DNA of 64,000 nucleotides from Arthrobacter sp. GMC3 (GTDB taxonomy: Bacteria > Actinomycetota > Actinomycetes > Actinomycetales > Micrococcaceae), in the NCBI RefSeq assembly GCF_002929305.1, contig NZ_PJIO01000006.1:124001-188000 (forward strand), in the 5' to 3' direction. Numbering within the stretch: position 1 is the first letter of the stretch; each line of letters starts with the position of its first letter. Positions 17,676 to 26,393 of this stretch are shown piece by piece. The position numbers were made by a program, and so were the translations under genes. The notes beneath the pieces are model-generated. The model was not told the DNA's origin and ran no database searches. It was given only the letters and a program-made list of their open reading frames with translations.

Positions 17676-18230
17676 TCAGACGGATTGGTTCCGCCTCACG
17701 CTGGGTTGCCAGTTCAAAACGGCGGCAACTAGTTGCTCCCGAGTCTGGGCACCGTCGAGCCGGAGCACGGGCTTGTTGAGGCCCCTAAGCCATTTCTCGT
17801 GACGGGCACGGCTCCTTCCTTTGAATATCGGATCGTCATAGCCCTGTGCCCATTCAAGGAATTGTCCCCAAGCGACCTCGTCGAATTCGCCTCCGGCCCT
17901 CCGTGTGATCTCACGGGTTTCGAGCCGATGCATCCGTTCCTCAAAATTGAGCGACAGGAAAATGACAGCATCACATTGATCAACAACGCTTTCGCCCCAA
18001 CCGAGCATTGAACCCGAGAGGACCCAAGCTCCCCCCGGAACGAACAACCTTTGCATCAGATTCAAGCGCTCATTTTCGGGACGCATATTCACGTATGGCG
18101 GATCTGACGGTAGCCAAAAATAGTCATCGGCGTCGGCATGAGGCACTGACCAATGGTTTGCAAGGGAACGAGCCAAAGTCGTCGTGCCGGAACCGCTAGC
18201 CCCCGTTACATGGATTCTCGATCGTTTCAT
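17676..18230 (-). CDS. P-loop NTPase, adenylate-kinase/shikimate-kinase-like
   Basis: A 184-residue cytoplasmic protein opening MKRSRIHVTGASGSGTTTLA. GASGSGTT at about residues 9-16 is a Walker A loop of the AAA_17/AAA_18 nucleotide-kinase type. DADDY shortly after resembles the acceptor-binding motif, GGAWVLSGSMLGWGESVVDQ the Walker B-region strand, and LETREITRRAGGEF the lid. The chosen ATG (18228-18230) is seven codons inside the longest frame and gives the standard beta strand before the P-loop. Family members are often annotated only as AAA-family ATPases; the phosphate acceptor is not predictable. It stands alone, with no operon partner. Confidence 0.82.
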   Translation of the reverse strand: MKRSRIHVTGASGSGTTTLARSLANHWSVPHADADDYFWLPSDPPYVNMRPENERLNLMQRLFVPGGAWVLSGSMLGWGESVVDQCDAVIFLSLNFEERMHRLETREITRRAGGEFDEVAWGQFLEWAQGYDDPIFKGRSRARHEKWLRGLNKPVLRLDGAQTREQLVAAVLNWQPSVRRNQSV

Positions 18231-18560
18231 TCCTGAAATTCTTGCATGCAAGACTAAACACCTCGGCGAGATCGGCTACGTCGCTGCAGTGCCTGATCGT
18301 GTCACCCGGCATGCCAGAGTTTCATTGAGCGCGATGGAGTATCAATTTGAAATTGCGTCAGCCAATGGAAGGACCTGTTCTGTGGGTCTCCCACGCATTT
18401 GCTTTTCCTTCAAGTCTCGGGAGGATTATGTGGCAGTGCGGCCAATCATGGCTGCCTATGAACTGGACGACTTTTGCACAGCAGGTGGTGGTGTGGATTG
18501 GTCACAGGTATCAGACATCGGGGCCATTAGTGACGGGACTTGAACGCTCCTCGACTGTGC
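18231..18560. other. Gene-free stretch
   Basis: About 330 bases between the nucleotide-kinase-like gene and the decayed benzoylformate decarboxylase gene. A plus-strand open frame exists (18184-18543) but has no recognisable domain and overlaps the P-loop gene start. Confidence 0.35.
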
Positions 18561-20141
18561 CTAATACAACTCACCTCCGGCTGGCCCCACATGAATGTCC
18601 AGCAGCACCGGCCCCGGCCGCAGCAGCGCCTTTTAAAGTGCGCCGTGAACGTCGGATGCTTCCGTGACATGGTCGGCCGGAACACCGAAGCCCCTGGCTA
18701 ATTGCGTTAGGTCGATGTCGGGCAGGTCAAGGCCGGGTGCATTGGGCACACCGAGCCGACGGCCAAACGCTTTCATGGCCGCGTATCCGGAGTTGTTCAG
18801 CACGGCAAACACCACGTTGGCGCCGCGCTGTGCCGCCGTCCTTAGGGACTGGATCGAGTACAGGCTGGATCCGTCGCCAATGATGCAGACCACTGTGGCT
18901 CCGGGATCGGCCAGTGCCATGCCGACGGCGGCGGGCATCCCCCAGCCGAGCCCGCCGCTGGCGGCAACATGGAAGCGCTGACCCATGATGATGGGCAGGT
19001 GTGTGTGCATGGCGTTGCGGTGTGTTGGTGCTTCCTCGACGAACACGGCGTCGTGCGGCAATAGCCCGGCAAGAGTCTGCAGCACGAATTCCGGACTCAT
19101 GGACTCGACGGGGGCAACAGCCTCTGAGGCGCCTGCCGCCCGTCGCTTCGCGGGCCTGCCGGACACTATCTGCGCCAATGCTTCCAACGCCCGGCGAGGC
19201 GAGGAAACAAGGCTCTCCCCCGCCAAGGCGGAGACTGCCTGCCCCGGATTGGCCGTGATGTGGAACAAGGTAGTTCCCGAGGGCACCACCGGCCCGGGCG
19301 TGTAAACGTGCAGGGTAAACACCGGCGCACCCACCACCAGGACGGTGTCGTATTTGCCGAGCTCATGGTTCAACAGTTCGGCCACGGGCTGCAGGAACCC
19401 GGCAAATCGCGGGTGGTCCTCCGGGAAACTGCACCGCGACGACAACGGCACCACAAGGACGTCAGCACCCAGCTTCTCCGCGAGGGCGACGGCGGCGAAC
19501 CGGCCATCGTCGGCGTCTACCTCTGCGCCAAGCACCAGTGCAGGCCGCACCGAGGCATCGTGTACCGCCGCTATCCTGGCCAACTCCGCCGACGACGCCG
19601 ACGCACCTGCCTTGACCACCCGTTGCACCAGGGGCTCAGCCGGCTGGTCCCAGTCGTCCTCCGGAATCGAGACAAACGTTGGTCAGGCCGGCGCCTGCTG
19701 GGCCATGAAGAACGCCTGCGCAATTGCGGCGGGGACATCCGCGGCGGTGGCCGGTTCAATGCTGAACTTCACATACGGTTGCGGGAATTCCGCGGCGGAG
19801 CGCGCAAACAAGTACGGCTCGTTGGCCAACAGTGCGCGGGTTTGTAGCCCAGCCAGCACTACCAGGGGCGTCTGGTTGCGTTCGGCGGTATAGAGACTGC
19901 CGAGCGCATGTCCCAGGCCCGCGGCTGAATGGACCATTGCCACGCCCACCTGGCCTTTGGCTTGGGCGTAACCGTCGGCCATGGCAAGGACGGAGGCTTC
20001 CTGGGGTGCCAGCACATAGTCCAGCCCTTCGGGCCAGTTCCGGAAGAAGCGCATTTCCGTGGATCCGGGGTTTCCAAAGATCTTCGTGACCCCCTGTTCT
20101 GCCAGAAAGCTGTGCACCACATCGCGAACGGTGGGGCTCAC
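18561..20141 (-). pseudogene. mdlC: Benzoylformate decarboxylase (ThDP-dependent) with two in-frame stop codons
   Basis: The single reading frame from the GTG at 20139-20141 to the TAG at 18561-18563 would give 526 residues, the normal length, but is broken by TGA at 19683-19685 and TAA at 18633-18635. Before the first stop lie FGNPGSTEMRFFRNWPEGLD and LAPQEASVLAMADGYAQAKG with the ThDP-activating Glu. After it lie PTFVSIPEDDWDQPAEPLVQ, the ThDP-binding region CIIGDGSSLYSIQSLRTAAQ ending NNSGY, and, beyond the second stop, KALLRPGPVLLDIHVGPAGG. Homology resumes in the same frame after each stop, so these are point nonsense changes, not frameshifts. The enzyme would convert benzoylformate to benzaldehyde. 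The start overlaps the mandelate dehydrogenase stop (GTGA). Confidence 0.85.
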
Positions 20142-21331
20142 AGCGATGCCTCCAAGGCGTCCAAGATTCCGGAACTCGAGACCGGGACGGCGGTTCCCCG
20201 GATAAGGCTTGGGTTCAGTGCCGCGACGGAGGGTGCCCCGATCAGGGCCAGCGTTCTGTCAATTTCCTCGCTGAGAATGTCCAGCATTTTGGCTACACCG
20301 GACTCGCCACCCACGGCCAGGCCGTACATCCACGGCCGTCCCACCAGTTCGGCCTTGGCGCCCAGTGCCATGGCCATGACGACGTCGGTGCCGCGGCGGA
20401 TGCCGCCGTCGAACACGACGTCCGTTTGGTGGCCCACGGCCGCAACCACTTCGGGCAGCACGTCAAGGGAGGCGGGGATCGCGTCGGCTTGGCGGCCGCC
20501 GTGGTTGGAGACGACGACGCCGTCGGCTCCCCTGTCCACCGCGATCCTGGCATCGGCGGCACTCATGATGCCCTTGACCAGAAGTTTGCCCTTCCATTCC
20601 TCCCGAAGCCGGCTGACGTCGTCCCAGGAGTAGGCAGGGTTGAGCAAGTCCATGTTGAGCTGGGCCAGGGAGGCGGCGGAGTTGCTGCGGCCCACTCGCA
20701 ACCCCACCAAGTTGGCCATGGTGATGGGTTTGCTGGTCACCAAGTCCAGCAACCACCGAGGGTGGCTCATGACGTCGAGGGCAGTATTAGGATTGATCCG
20801 AACAGGGATGGTCATGCCACTGCGGTAGTCACGTTCACGGGCGCCGGTCACGGGCACTTCCAGGGTAACCACGAGCGTGTCGCTGCCGGCATTGCGGGCG
20901 CGGTCAACGAGGGTTTTGGTCAGGTCCCAGTCACCCCACGGGTAAAGCTGAAACCACTGCGGGGCGTCGACGCCGCGGGCCACCTCGTCCACGGACATGC
21001 TGGATGCCGAGCTGACGATCGAAACGGTCCCGCGGCTGGCGGCGGCGCGAGCCGCGGCTAGCTCGCCCTGGCGTCCGGCCAGCCGGGACAGTCCGGTTGG
21101 TGCAAGCAGAACGGGCGTACGGAACGATTGCCCCGCAACAGTGATGGATTGGTCCCGTTTGGCTCCTCCGGCTAGAAGGCGTGGCGCCAATGTGAGTTTG
21201 CCAAACGCTTCCCTATTGGAGCGCATGGTGCGTTCGTCCTCGGCTCCGCCGTCGATGAAGTCGAAGACCAGGCGGGGAAGCTTGCGCTTGGCCGCCAGGC
21301 GGAGGTCGTCAAGGTTGATGATGCGGGTCAT
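20138..21331 (-). CDS. mdlB: FMN-dependent alpha-hydroxy-acid dehydrogenase, probable mandelate dehydrogenase
   Basis: A 397-residue FMN enzyme of the lactate/mandelate/glycolate oxidase family. Landmarks are the N-terminal FDFIDGGAEDERTMRSNREA, then LLAPTGLSRLAGRQGELAAA, QWFQLYPWGDWDLT, LVVTLEVPVTGARERDYRSG, the catalytic SNHGGRQ near residue 280 (His base, Arg substrate binding) and the phosphate site DGGIRRGTDV. The pairing with a benzoylformate decarboxylase gene identifies mandelate as the likely substrate, giving benzoylformate. In many relatives the third motif reads TVDVPV..RRERD; the local TLEVPV is slightly unusual. The frame is intact although both neighbours are damaged, so the product may be made without its pathway. 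The gene symbol is from context. Confidence 0.85.
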   Translation of the reverse strand: MTRIINLDDLRLAAKRKLPRLVFDFIDGGAEDERTMRSNREAFGKLTLAPRLLAGGAKRDQSITVAGQSFRTPVLLAPTGLSRLAGRQGELAAARAAASRGTVSIVSSASSMSVDEVARGVDAPQWFQLYPWGDWDLTKTLVDRARNAGSDTLVVTLEVPVTGARERDYRSGMTIPVRINPNTALDVMSHPRWLLDLVTSKPITMANLVGLRVGRSNSAASLAQLNMDLLNPAYSWDDVSRLREEWKGKLLVKGIMSAADARIAVDRGADGVVVSNHGGRQADAIPASLDVLPEVVAAVGHQTDVVFDGGIRRGTDVVMAMALGAKAELVGRPWMYGLAVGGESGVAKMLDILSEEIDRTLALIGAPSVAALNPSLIRGTAVPVSSSGILDALEASL

Positions 21332-22095
21332 TATTCTTCCTCATGGTTGAAGGCGGGGGTGCGCGGAATAAGCATCAGCAAGACCGCGGCGCACAGGGCG
21401 GAAACGGCGAAGAACGCGAAACCGATCAGCGGGCTGCCGCCGGAGACGATCAGGCCGATGATGATCGGGCCGAAGATGGTGCCGATGCGGCCCGCACCAA
21501 GGCTCCAGCCGAGAGCGCTGGCACGGTGGCGGGCCGGGTAGGAACGGCTGACGAAGCGGTTGATGAGGATTTGCCCGCCGTGTCCGCCAACCCCGGCAAG
21601 TGCGATGGCCAGAAGGAGTGGCGGCTGGGGCATCTTGATCATGAGGGCGGTCAGGGCCACTGCCATGCCAAGGAATGTCAGGACTACGATCTTCTTGCTG
21701 CCCCAGCGGTCCGTGGCCATGGCGATCAGGATGGAACCGGCGAAAATCATGGACGCGGCAACGTAGGGGCGGCTGAAGATGCCGCTCAGGCGCTTGTCGT
21801 CGGCCGCTTCTGCGCGGCTGGCTGCGGCGGAATGGACGACGGCGGCCGGGGTCGCGGGCAGGCCCAGATTGGTGCGCAAGGCTGCGGCCTTTTCGGTGCG
21901 GCCGGTGGCATCAAGGAAGATCAGGGATTCGGGTAGCTTGGACAGGATGACCGGCAGCACCAAGATTACCGGGACGATGCCTAGGAAGAAGACCCAGCGC
22001 CAGCCCAAGTGTGGGATGACCACGAGCGCGGACAGAGCGGCGATGACGCCACCGATCGGCACACCGGACAGCATGAGGGTGTAGGAGAGGGTGCG
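21331..22095 (-). pseudogene. MFS aromatic-acid transporter, 5'-truncated and internally deleted
   Basis: The remaining frame encodes helices from TLMLSGVPIGGVIAALSALV through LPESLIFLDATGRTEKAAAL to a C-terminus SALCAAVLLMLIPRTPAFNH, typical of aromatic acid:H+ symporters. The first four helices (about 150 residues) are absent because the upstream sequence switches to an iclR start. A second gap is likely at about residue 110, where RPYVAAS joins SILIAMATDRWG directly and roughly 40 residues (one helix and loop) are missing compared with relatives I recall. It overlaps the mandelate dehydrogenase start by one base, so it was once the transporter of the mandelate operon. Confidence 0.75.
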
Positions 22096-22238
22096 GTGGA
22101 CGGCGCAACGCCGAGTTCGACGGCGGCATCCTTGAGTCGCAGGCTGCCCACGTCTCGGAGGTGCTCAAGCAAGTGCAGGGCGTTATCTACCGCCTCAATG
22201 GGATAGTTGGGCTTTTTCTGCAAGGGCAATTTCTGCAT
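22085..22238 (-). pseudogene. IclR-family regulator, N-terminal fragment
   Basis: About 50 residues remain: MQKLPLQKKPNYPIEAVDNA, then LHLLEHLRDVGSLRLKDAAV and ELGVAPST, the first helices of an IclR winged-helix domain. The frame then runs out into sequence that belongs to the transporter in another frame. A deletion therefore removed most of iclR and the 5' part of the MFS gene, joining them near 22090. The presumed ancestor was a substrate-responsive regulator of the mandelate genes. Confidence 0.75.
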
Positions 22239-22285
22239 AGTAGAACACTACTGCCGCGTCCATCGGATGTGGCAGCCCCGAGGTC

Positions 22286-22291
22286 CATAAT
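22286..22291 (+). promoter_or_regulatory. Candidate -10 box for a leaderless VOC transcript
   Basis: CATAAT stands six bases before the ATG at 22298, the spacing seen for leaderless actinobacterial transcripts. A GGGAG one base before the ATG is too close to serve as a ribosome site. No good -35 box is seen. Confidence 0.35.
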
Positions 22292-22297
22292 GGGAGC

Positions 22298-22708
22298 ATG
22301 ACAACTCCACCAGTAATCATCAGCCTGCCCATCGCAGATCGCCGCAAGGCCTTCGCGTTCTACAGCGCTGGACTTGGACTACAGGCCGTGGGCGAGCCAG
22401 CCGACGACGGTGTCCCTGAACCACTGCAGTTCCAGCTCAATGACGGAATTCGGCTCATGCTCATTCCTGCCGGAGGCTTTGGGCGGGTTGTCGGCAACCG
22501 CGAAGTGGCCCAAAGTGGCCAGAGCGAGTGCTTCATCAGCATCACAGCCGGTAGCGAATCGGCGGTTGATCAGCTGGTCCGCAAGGCCCAGCAGGCGGGA
22601 GCCACAATCGTCACCGATCCCACGCAACAGCCATGGGGCTATGCGGGCACATTTACCGATCTTGACGGCCATGTTTGGCAGGTCACGGCGGCTTCACCGC
22701 CGGACTGA
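22298..22708 (+). CDS. VOC family (glyoxalase/bleomycin-resistance fold) protein
   Basis: A complete 136-residue single-domain VOC protein. The two repeated halves are visible: VIISLPIADRRKAFAFYSAG, then GLGLQAVGEPADDG and QFQLNDGIRLMLIPAG in the first; ECFISITAGSESAVDQLVRK, GATIVTDPTQQPWGYAGTF and the closing TDLDGHVWQVTA in the second. A metal-ligand Glu/His pattern is only partly conserved, so the exact activity (lyase, dioxygenase or resistance) is unknown. It reads divergently from the iclR/MFS junction. Confidence 0.85.
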   Translation: MTTPPVIISLPIADRRKAFAFYSAGLGLQAVGEPADDGVPEPLQFQLNDGIRLMLIPAGGFGRVVGNREVAQSGQSECFISITAGSESAVDQLVRKAQQAGATIVTDPTQQPWGYAGTFTDLDGHVWQVTAASPPD

Positions 22709-22746
22709 AAGAGTCTGCTTCATCCTTAGTGCGCATCGAGGCCTGG

Positions 22747-23187
22747 TCAGTCGGGGGTCAAGCAAATCAGGGTAGGGCCCCATCTTATGACCGCGATTGC
22801 GATCCTAGGGCAAGCTTTTGTAGGGATTCTCCGGTCGGCCCCCGCCGCCGTAACATCACCTCGGAAGGCCCCTTCGGCGGTGGGGCATGACGGCCACCAG
22901 TGCGGGCTATGATCGCGTCGACGCTGCGCTGGTCGAGTAGTTTGCCACCGGATATCCTGCGCACGGTGTCGTACTGTCTGGTCACCCCTGATCTGGGCCA
23001 GGACCTCGAGTCCAGAAAAGTCGGGTAGGTAGAAGGCCAGGAGCACGACGTCGGGCGCCAGACTGTCGATCAGGCCCACTGTTTCTGTGCCCGAGTGGGC
23101 CTCGCCGACCACTGTGAATCCTGGGTTCGAGGCCACGAATTCGCGGTTGAATTGAGCTACGCCAAGGTCATCCTCGACGATGAACAC
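22747..23187 (-). pseudogene. Response-regulator remnant, DcuR/CitB type
   Basis: From the GTG at 23185-23187 the frame encodes a receiver-domain start: VFIVEDDLGVAQFNREFVAS and LIDSLAPDVVLLAFYLPDFS, then GLEVLAQIRGD. The residue where the phospho-accepting Asp stands (LLDFYLPD in relatives) is Ala. The frame is lost near 22977, and the last third of the protein continues in another frame as YDTVRRISGGKLLDQRSVDA and PPPKGPSEV, with about 50 residues missing between and the DNA-binding helices cut. The gene cannot make a working regulator. Confidence 0.7.
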
Positions 23188-23197
23188 CCTAAGCGTC

Positions 23198-23488
23198 CTA
23201 ACCCCAGGCCTCCAATGAATGCTTCAGCAGGCTCGGCAACGACGATATCCCCGCTGCCGAGCGGCAATGTGACAGTAATCCTGGCCCCGTGAGCTGCCCG
23301 ACGCGCACCGGACTATCAAGCTCGCGGATCCCCGTCCGCCCGGTTACTGCAGCTAGGGCGCCGCCACCGCGTTCATGGGAAATGAAGGAAACTGCGTGCC
23401 TCACGCGGCCCAGTTCAAGCAGCCCGGAAATCACGTGGGGCTTGTTGGCGAAACCGTGGGCCTGAGCGCGCAGGAGGTGGACTTCCAT
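23198..23488 (-). pseudogene. Sensor histidine kinase remnant, DcuS/CitA type
   Basis: Only the dimerisation box survives clearly: LRAQAHGFANKPHVISGLLE, then LGRVRHAVSFISHERGGGAL, matching the RAQxHEFxNxLHVISGLLELG box of citrate/fumarate sensors (phospho-His present, next Glu changed to Gly). The last strands of the ATPase domain follow in another frame (TVTLPLGSGDIVVAEPAEAF) near 23270-23210. The sensor domain and most of the ATPase domain are gone. It precedes the response-regulator remnant in the normal kinase-regulator order. Together they are a dead two-component system, once probably for a di- or tricarboxylate. Confidence 0.7.
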
Positions 23489-23711
23489 GCAACTTACGAC
23501 TCACCCTACGGACCGGAGGCCGAATATTCTGAGCGCGACAATTCCCGCATCGAACCCCGGTCCAACGATTCTGGCATGTGGTCTGCTGCGATCTTGTCCG
23601 CCGCCCCAGCCACCAAAACGTAGTTTCGCATTGGCCCGTTCATTCCCACTTCGCCCATTCGCCAAGAACAGGGAACCACAAAGCCCATCGTCTTCGGACA
23701 CGGATATTTCC

Positions 23712-24854
23712 TCACAATCCATTCGTTTCATTTACCTCTAGGATCCTGGCGACAAGTGCTGCCAGCAGCGCCGTTCGACGTGGAATCTCGGAGACAAGAA
23801 CATGTTCGTCGTCTGAGTGGGCCCCGCCGCCGACTGCGCCTAGTCCGTCAAGGGTGGGGACTCCGATGCCGGCGGTGAAGTTGCCGTCCGAACATCCGCC
23901 GACCTCAGCGCTGGTGAGGGGTTCCAAGCCGAGTTCGTCTGCCACAACTTGGGCAAGGGCGAAGAGTTCCTGGCTGGATGTCGTCTCCATGGGCGGACGA
24001 TCCGGCCCGCCGCTGACGCTTACCCGGGCACCGGACAGAAGCGGCGAGAGTGCCCGAAGTTCCCGGTCCACTCTTGCCAGCTCCGGGGCCGACCATGCCC
24101 TGACGTCCACAGCTACACTTGCCTCCGCAGGAACAGTGTTCGTCGTTGTGCCGCCGCGCCCGGCAGTTGGCACCACGCTTGTCCCCAACTCCAACGATCC
24201 GAGCGCGGCGATGCGGGTTATCTGGTGCGCCAATTCGACGACGGCGTTGACGCCCAGGTGCGGTTCCAGCCCGGCGTGAGCGGCACGGCCAGCCACCGAG
24301 ACCTCATAAAGGGATGCCCCTTTCCGAGCGCACTTTAGGGCTCCATTATCAGCCGAGGCTTCCATGACCAACGTTGCCAGTGTTCCTCTAGCGGTCTCTT
24401 CGATCAGCCGCCGGGAACTGCCTGAGCCGATTTCTTCATCCCCGGTGATCAGAATCGAGACTGGAGCTCTTGTCCCGAGCGCGGCAGCAGCGTGCAGGGC
24501 CATAACAACGCCGACTTTCATGTCAAAGCAACCTGGCCCCCGCACAATTCCTTCGCCTATCGAGAATGGAATCGAATCCAATGTACCAACCGGCCACACG
24601 GTGTCATAGTGGCCCAGCATGAGTACTCGGGGCAGATCATCCGAGAGCGTCCACCGAAGATGCGTGCGACCATCGATTACGATCCGTTCGGCCTCCTTGC
24701 CCAAGATCCGGCGACCCAGCGTCGCCACGACCTCGGCTCCCGCAGCCACGGCCAAAAAGTCCTCGGAGGGCGACTCACACTCAACCAGTGCGCGAACATC
24801 TTCTAACATTTGCGGAAGTCTTCGGGTGAAACCCGCTACTAGTTCTGCGTTCAT
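23712..24854 (-). CDS. M20-family metallopeptidase, glutamate carboxypeptidase (CPG2)-like
   Basis: A 380-residue di-zinc peptidase or deacylase without an export signal. The metal site is visible as LGHYDTVWPVG (His82, Asp84), GPGCFDMKVG (bridging Asp), GDEEIGSGSS (catalytic Glu pair) and the distal His in GGGAHSDDEHV. The dimerisation domain begins around CARKGASLYEVSVAGRAAHA. The ATG at 24852-24854 has GAGGAG five bases upstream. Carboxypeptidase G2 relatives release C-terminal Glu from folate-like or N-acyl glutamates. A remnant of a related gene occurs at 41824-42040. It stands alone between the dead two-component genes and the kynurenine genes. Confidence 0.9.
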   Translation of the reverse strand: MNAELVAGFTRRLPQMLEDVRALVECESPSEDFLAVAAGAEVVATLGRRILGKEAERIVIDGRTHLRWTLSDDLPRVLMLGHYDTVWPVGTLDSIPFSIGEGIVRGPGCFDMKVGVVMALHAAAALGTRAPVSILITGDEEIGSGSSRRLIEETARGTLATLVMEASADNGALKCARKGASLYEVSVAGRAAHAGLEPHLGVNAVVELAHQITRIAALGSLELGTSVVPTAGRGGTTTNTVPAEASVAVDVRAWSAPELARVDRELRALSPLLSGARVSVSGGPDRPPMETTSSQELFALAQVVADELGLEPLTSAEVGGCSDGNFTAGIGVPTLDGLGAVGGGAHSDDEHVLVSEIPRRTALLAALVARILEVNETNGL

Positions 24855-25175
24855 GATGGCTCCTCGGCGTGTCGTTGAGAATGGAAAGGCGAAAGTGCAA
24901 ATGCGGCGGCGTGGCTGTACAGGGAGCGGTTGCGGCGTGCCCGAGAACACCCGCCCCACCGAGAGAGTTGTGGCGAACGTGGTGGGCGCTCACCAACCAT
25001 CACCGGATGGTGATTCTTTTGTCGACAGGCCGTTCCGTGACGCTGACCGGCTCCTCCCCCATGGCAAGTATGTTCGTTGTGGAAGTGTTTCCGTTCGTCG
25101 CCTGAGGAAAATCTGAAGGGCCCAGTTCGTCCCCTGAGACGATAAAGGTGCATTGTGGTCGAACTCCACCCGTAG

Positions 25176-25192
25176 TCTCACTACTAGTGAGA
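25176..25192. promoter_or_regulatory. 17-bp palindrome, possible operator
   Basis: TCTCACTACTAGTGAGA has perfect 8-bp arms around a single central base. It lies about 320 bases upstream of the M20 gene and 290 upstream of kynA. Its target gene is uncertain. Confidence 0.4.
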
Positions 25193-25448
25193 ATTGGTGC
25201 TGAACCACGTTATTCACGCTGCCAGGTGACGCCGTCCGGTCACGCCGACCAGGACTGTGTCACGGTTACGTTGGAGGGCTCATTCTGTTGCATTTCCTGA
25301 ATAGGTCATCGAAGGCAAAGCTGCGTTCCTCCCATGACAGCCAACGGATATGCCCGGCCACGAGGCGACTTTCTGAGCTTTCCATCGGGTAGCTGCAACC
25401 TCGGCGCGTGAAGAAGTTTTTCGGCGCTAAATAAAAACATTCAATACC

Positions 25449-25482
25449 TTGACGGCCGTCATATGAATGATATTCTTTCGGC
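25449..25482 (+). promoter_or_regulatory. kynA promoter, probably leaderless, with operator over the -35 box
   Basis: TTGACG (25449-25454) and TATTCT (25471-25476) are 16 bases apart, a good housekeeping-sigma promoter. The ATG starts seven bases after the -10 box and no ribosome site precedes it, so the transcript probably begins at the start codon. The perfect palindrome TGACGGCCGTCA (25450-25461) covers the -35 box, and CATTCA/TGAATG arms lie further out (25438-25443, 25464-25469). A repressor bound there would block transcription; the PaaX-family product of the third gene is the obvious candidate. Confidence 0.6.
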
Positions 25483-26352
25483 ATGACGACCCCCACAACC
25501 ACGACTAACACTGCTGTTCGGGACATAGAAGAATCCGTTCGGACCGACTTCCGCGAGACCATGTCCTACGGTCGATATTTGGATCTCGACCGACTGCTCA
25601 CTTCCCAACATCCACTGAGCAAGCCCGAACATCATGATGAACTATTGTTCATCATCCAGCACCAGACGAGCGAGCTGTGGTTGAAACTTGTCTTGCACGA
25701 GCTCAGGGAGTCACGGCGACTCATGGACGAATCCGATCTCGGCAAAGCATTGAAATGTCTGGCCCGGGTCAAGGCGATTCAACGAACAATGACGGAACAG
25801 TGGTCTGTACTCGGGACACTCACGCCACGCGAGTATTCCCAGTTCCGGGGCGCCTTGGGGAGCTCATCGGGATTTCAGTCGTACCAATACCGAGCGGTCG
25901 AGTTCATTCTCGGCAACAAGAACGCCAAGATGCTCAAGGTTTTTGAGAGTGAGCCCGAAGCTCACGAACTGCTCTCCGGGCTGTTGAACGAACCGACTGT
26001 CTACGACGCGTTCCTGCGAGCCTTGGCGCGGGAGGGGTACGAGGTAAGTGAGGAAATCCTTCAACGAGATGTCCGCTTGCCCTGGGTCTTTCAGGAGTCC
26101 CTCGTTCCCGTTTTCAAGAAGATCTACGAATCGGATGAGACGCCATGGGGATACTACGAGGCGTGCGAGGATCTGGTCGATCTTGAAGACAACTTTCAGG
26201 CATGGCGATTCCGACACCTGCGGACGGTTCAGCGGACCATCGGGTTTAAGACGGGGACCGGCGGATCATCGGGCGTCGATTTCCTCAGGCGAGCATTGGA
26301 TTTAACGTTCTTCCCAGAGCTGTACGCAGTACGGACTGAAATCGGCAACTAA
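25483..26352 (+). CDS. kynA: Tryptophan 2,3-dioxygenase
   Basis: Heme enzyme of 289 residues opening the indole ring of L-tryptophan to N-formylkynurenine. Conserved blocks are MSYGRYLDLDRLLTSQHPLS, the active-site histidine in LLFIIQHQTSELWLKL, GSSSGFQSYQYRAVEFILGN, and the C-terminal FRHLRTVQRTIGFKTGTGGS with the probable heme-ligand His and the GTGGSSG loop that closes over the substrate. Length is normal for bacterial forms. It is the first gene of the kynurenine unit; kynureninase starts within 50 bases. No kynurenine formamidase (kynB) gene lies in this window, so that step must be encoded elsewhere or be spontaneous. Confidence 0.96.
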   Translation: MTTPTTTTNTAVRDIEESVRTDFRETMSYGRYLDLDRLLTSQHPLSKPEHHDELLFIIQHQTSELWLKLVLHELRESRRLMDESDLGKALKCLARVKAIQRTMTEQWSVLGTLTPREYSQFRGALGSSSGFQSYQYRAVEFILGNKNAKMLKVFESEPEAHELLSGLLNEPTVYDAFLRALAREGYEVSEEILQRDVRLPWVFQESLVPVFKKIYESDETPWGYYEACEDLVDLEDNFQAWRFRHLRTVQRTIGFKTGTGGSSGVDFLRRALDLTFFPELYAVRTEIGN

Positions 26353-26393
26353 GGCTTCCAAGAAACCTCTTACGGAACATGAAAGACGGCACG

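Larger units (their letters stand above)
24855..25482. other. Divergent intergenic region with palindromes
   Basis: About 630 bases between the M20 peptidase and tryptophan dioxygenase genes. No credible gene. It contains a short hairpin followed by a T-rich stretch (24999-25020), a 17-bp palindrome (25176-25192) and the kynurenine-operon promoter near its right end. Confidence 0.45.

Noticed and set aside
18184..18543. 119-residue plus-strand open frame
   Set aside because: Starts inside the P-loop gene on the opposite strand and shows no family resemblance or ribosome site; I cannot support it.
19683..19685. Selenocysteine or readthrough at the TGA in mdlC
   Set aside because: The family has no selenocysteine at this site, no SECIS-like hairpin is evident just downstream, and a second, different stop (TAA) follows, so decay is the simpler reading.
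19260..21061. Plus-strand open frames of about 200 residues over the mandelate genes
   Set aside because: Complementary-strand shadows of the decarboxylase and dehydrogenase coding sequence, rich in Gly/His/Val repeats.
24999..25020. Hairpin ATCACC/GGTGAT followed by TTCTTTT as a terminator
   Set aside because: No plus-strand gene ends upstream of it; the neighbouring gene starts on the other strand, so a terminator here has no transcript to end.
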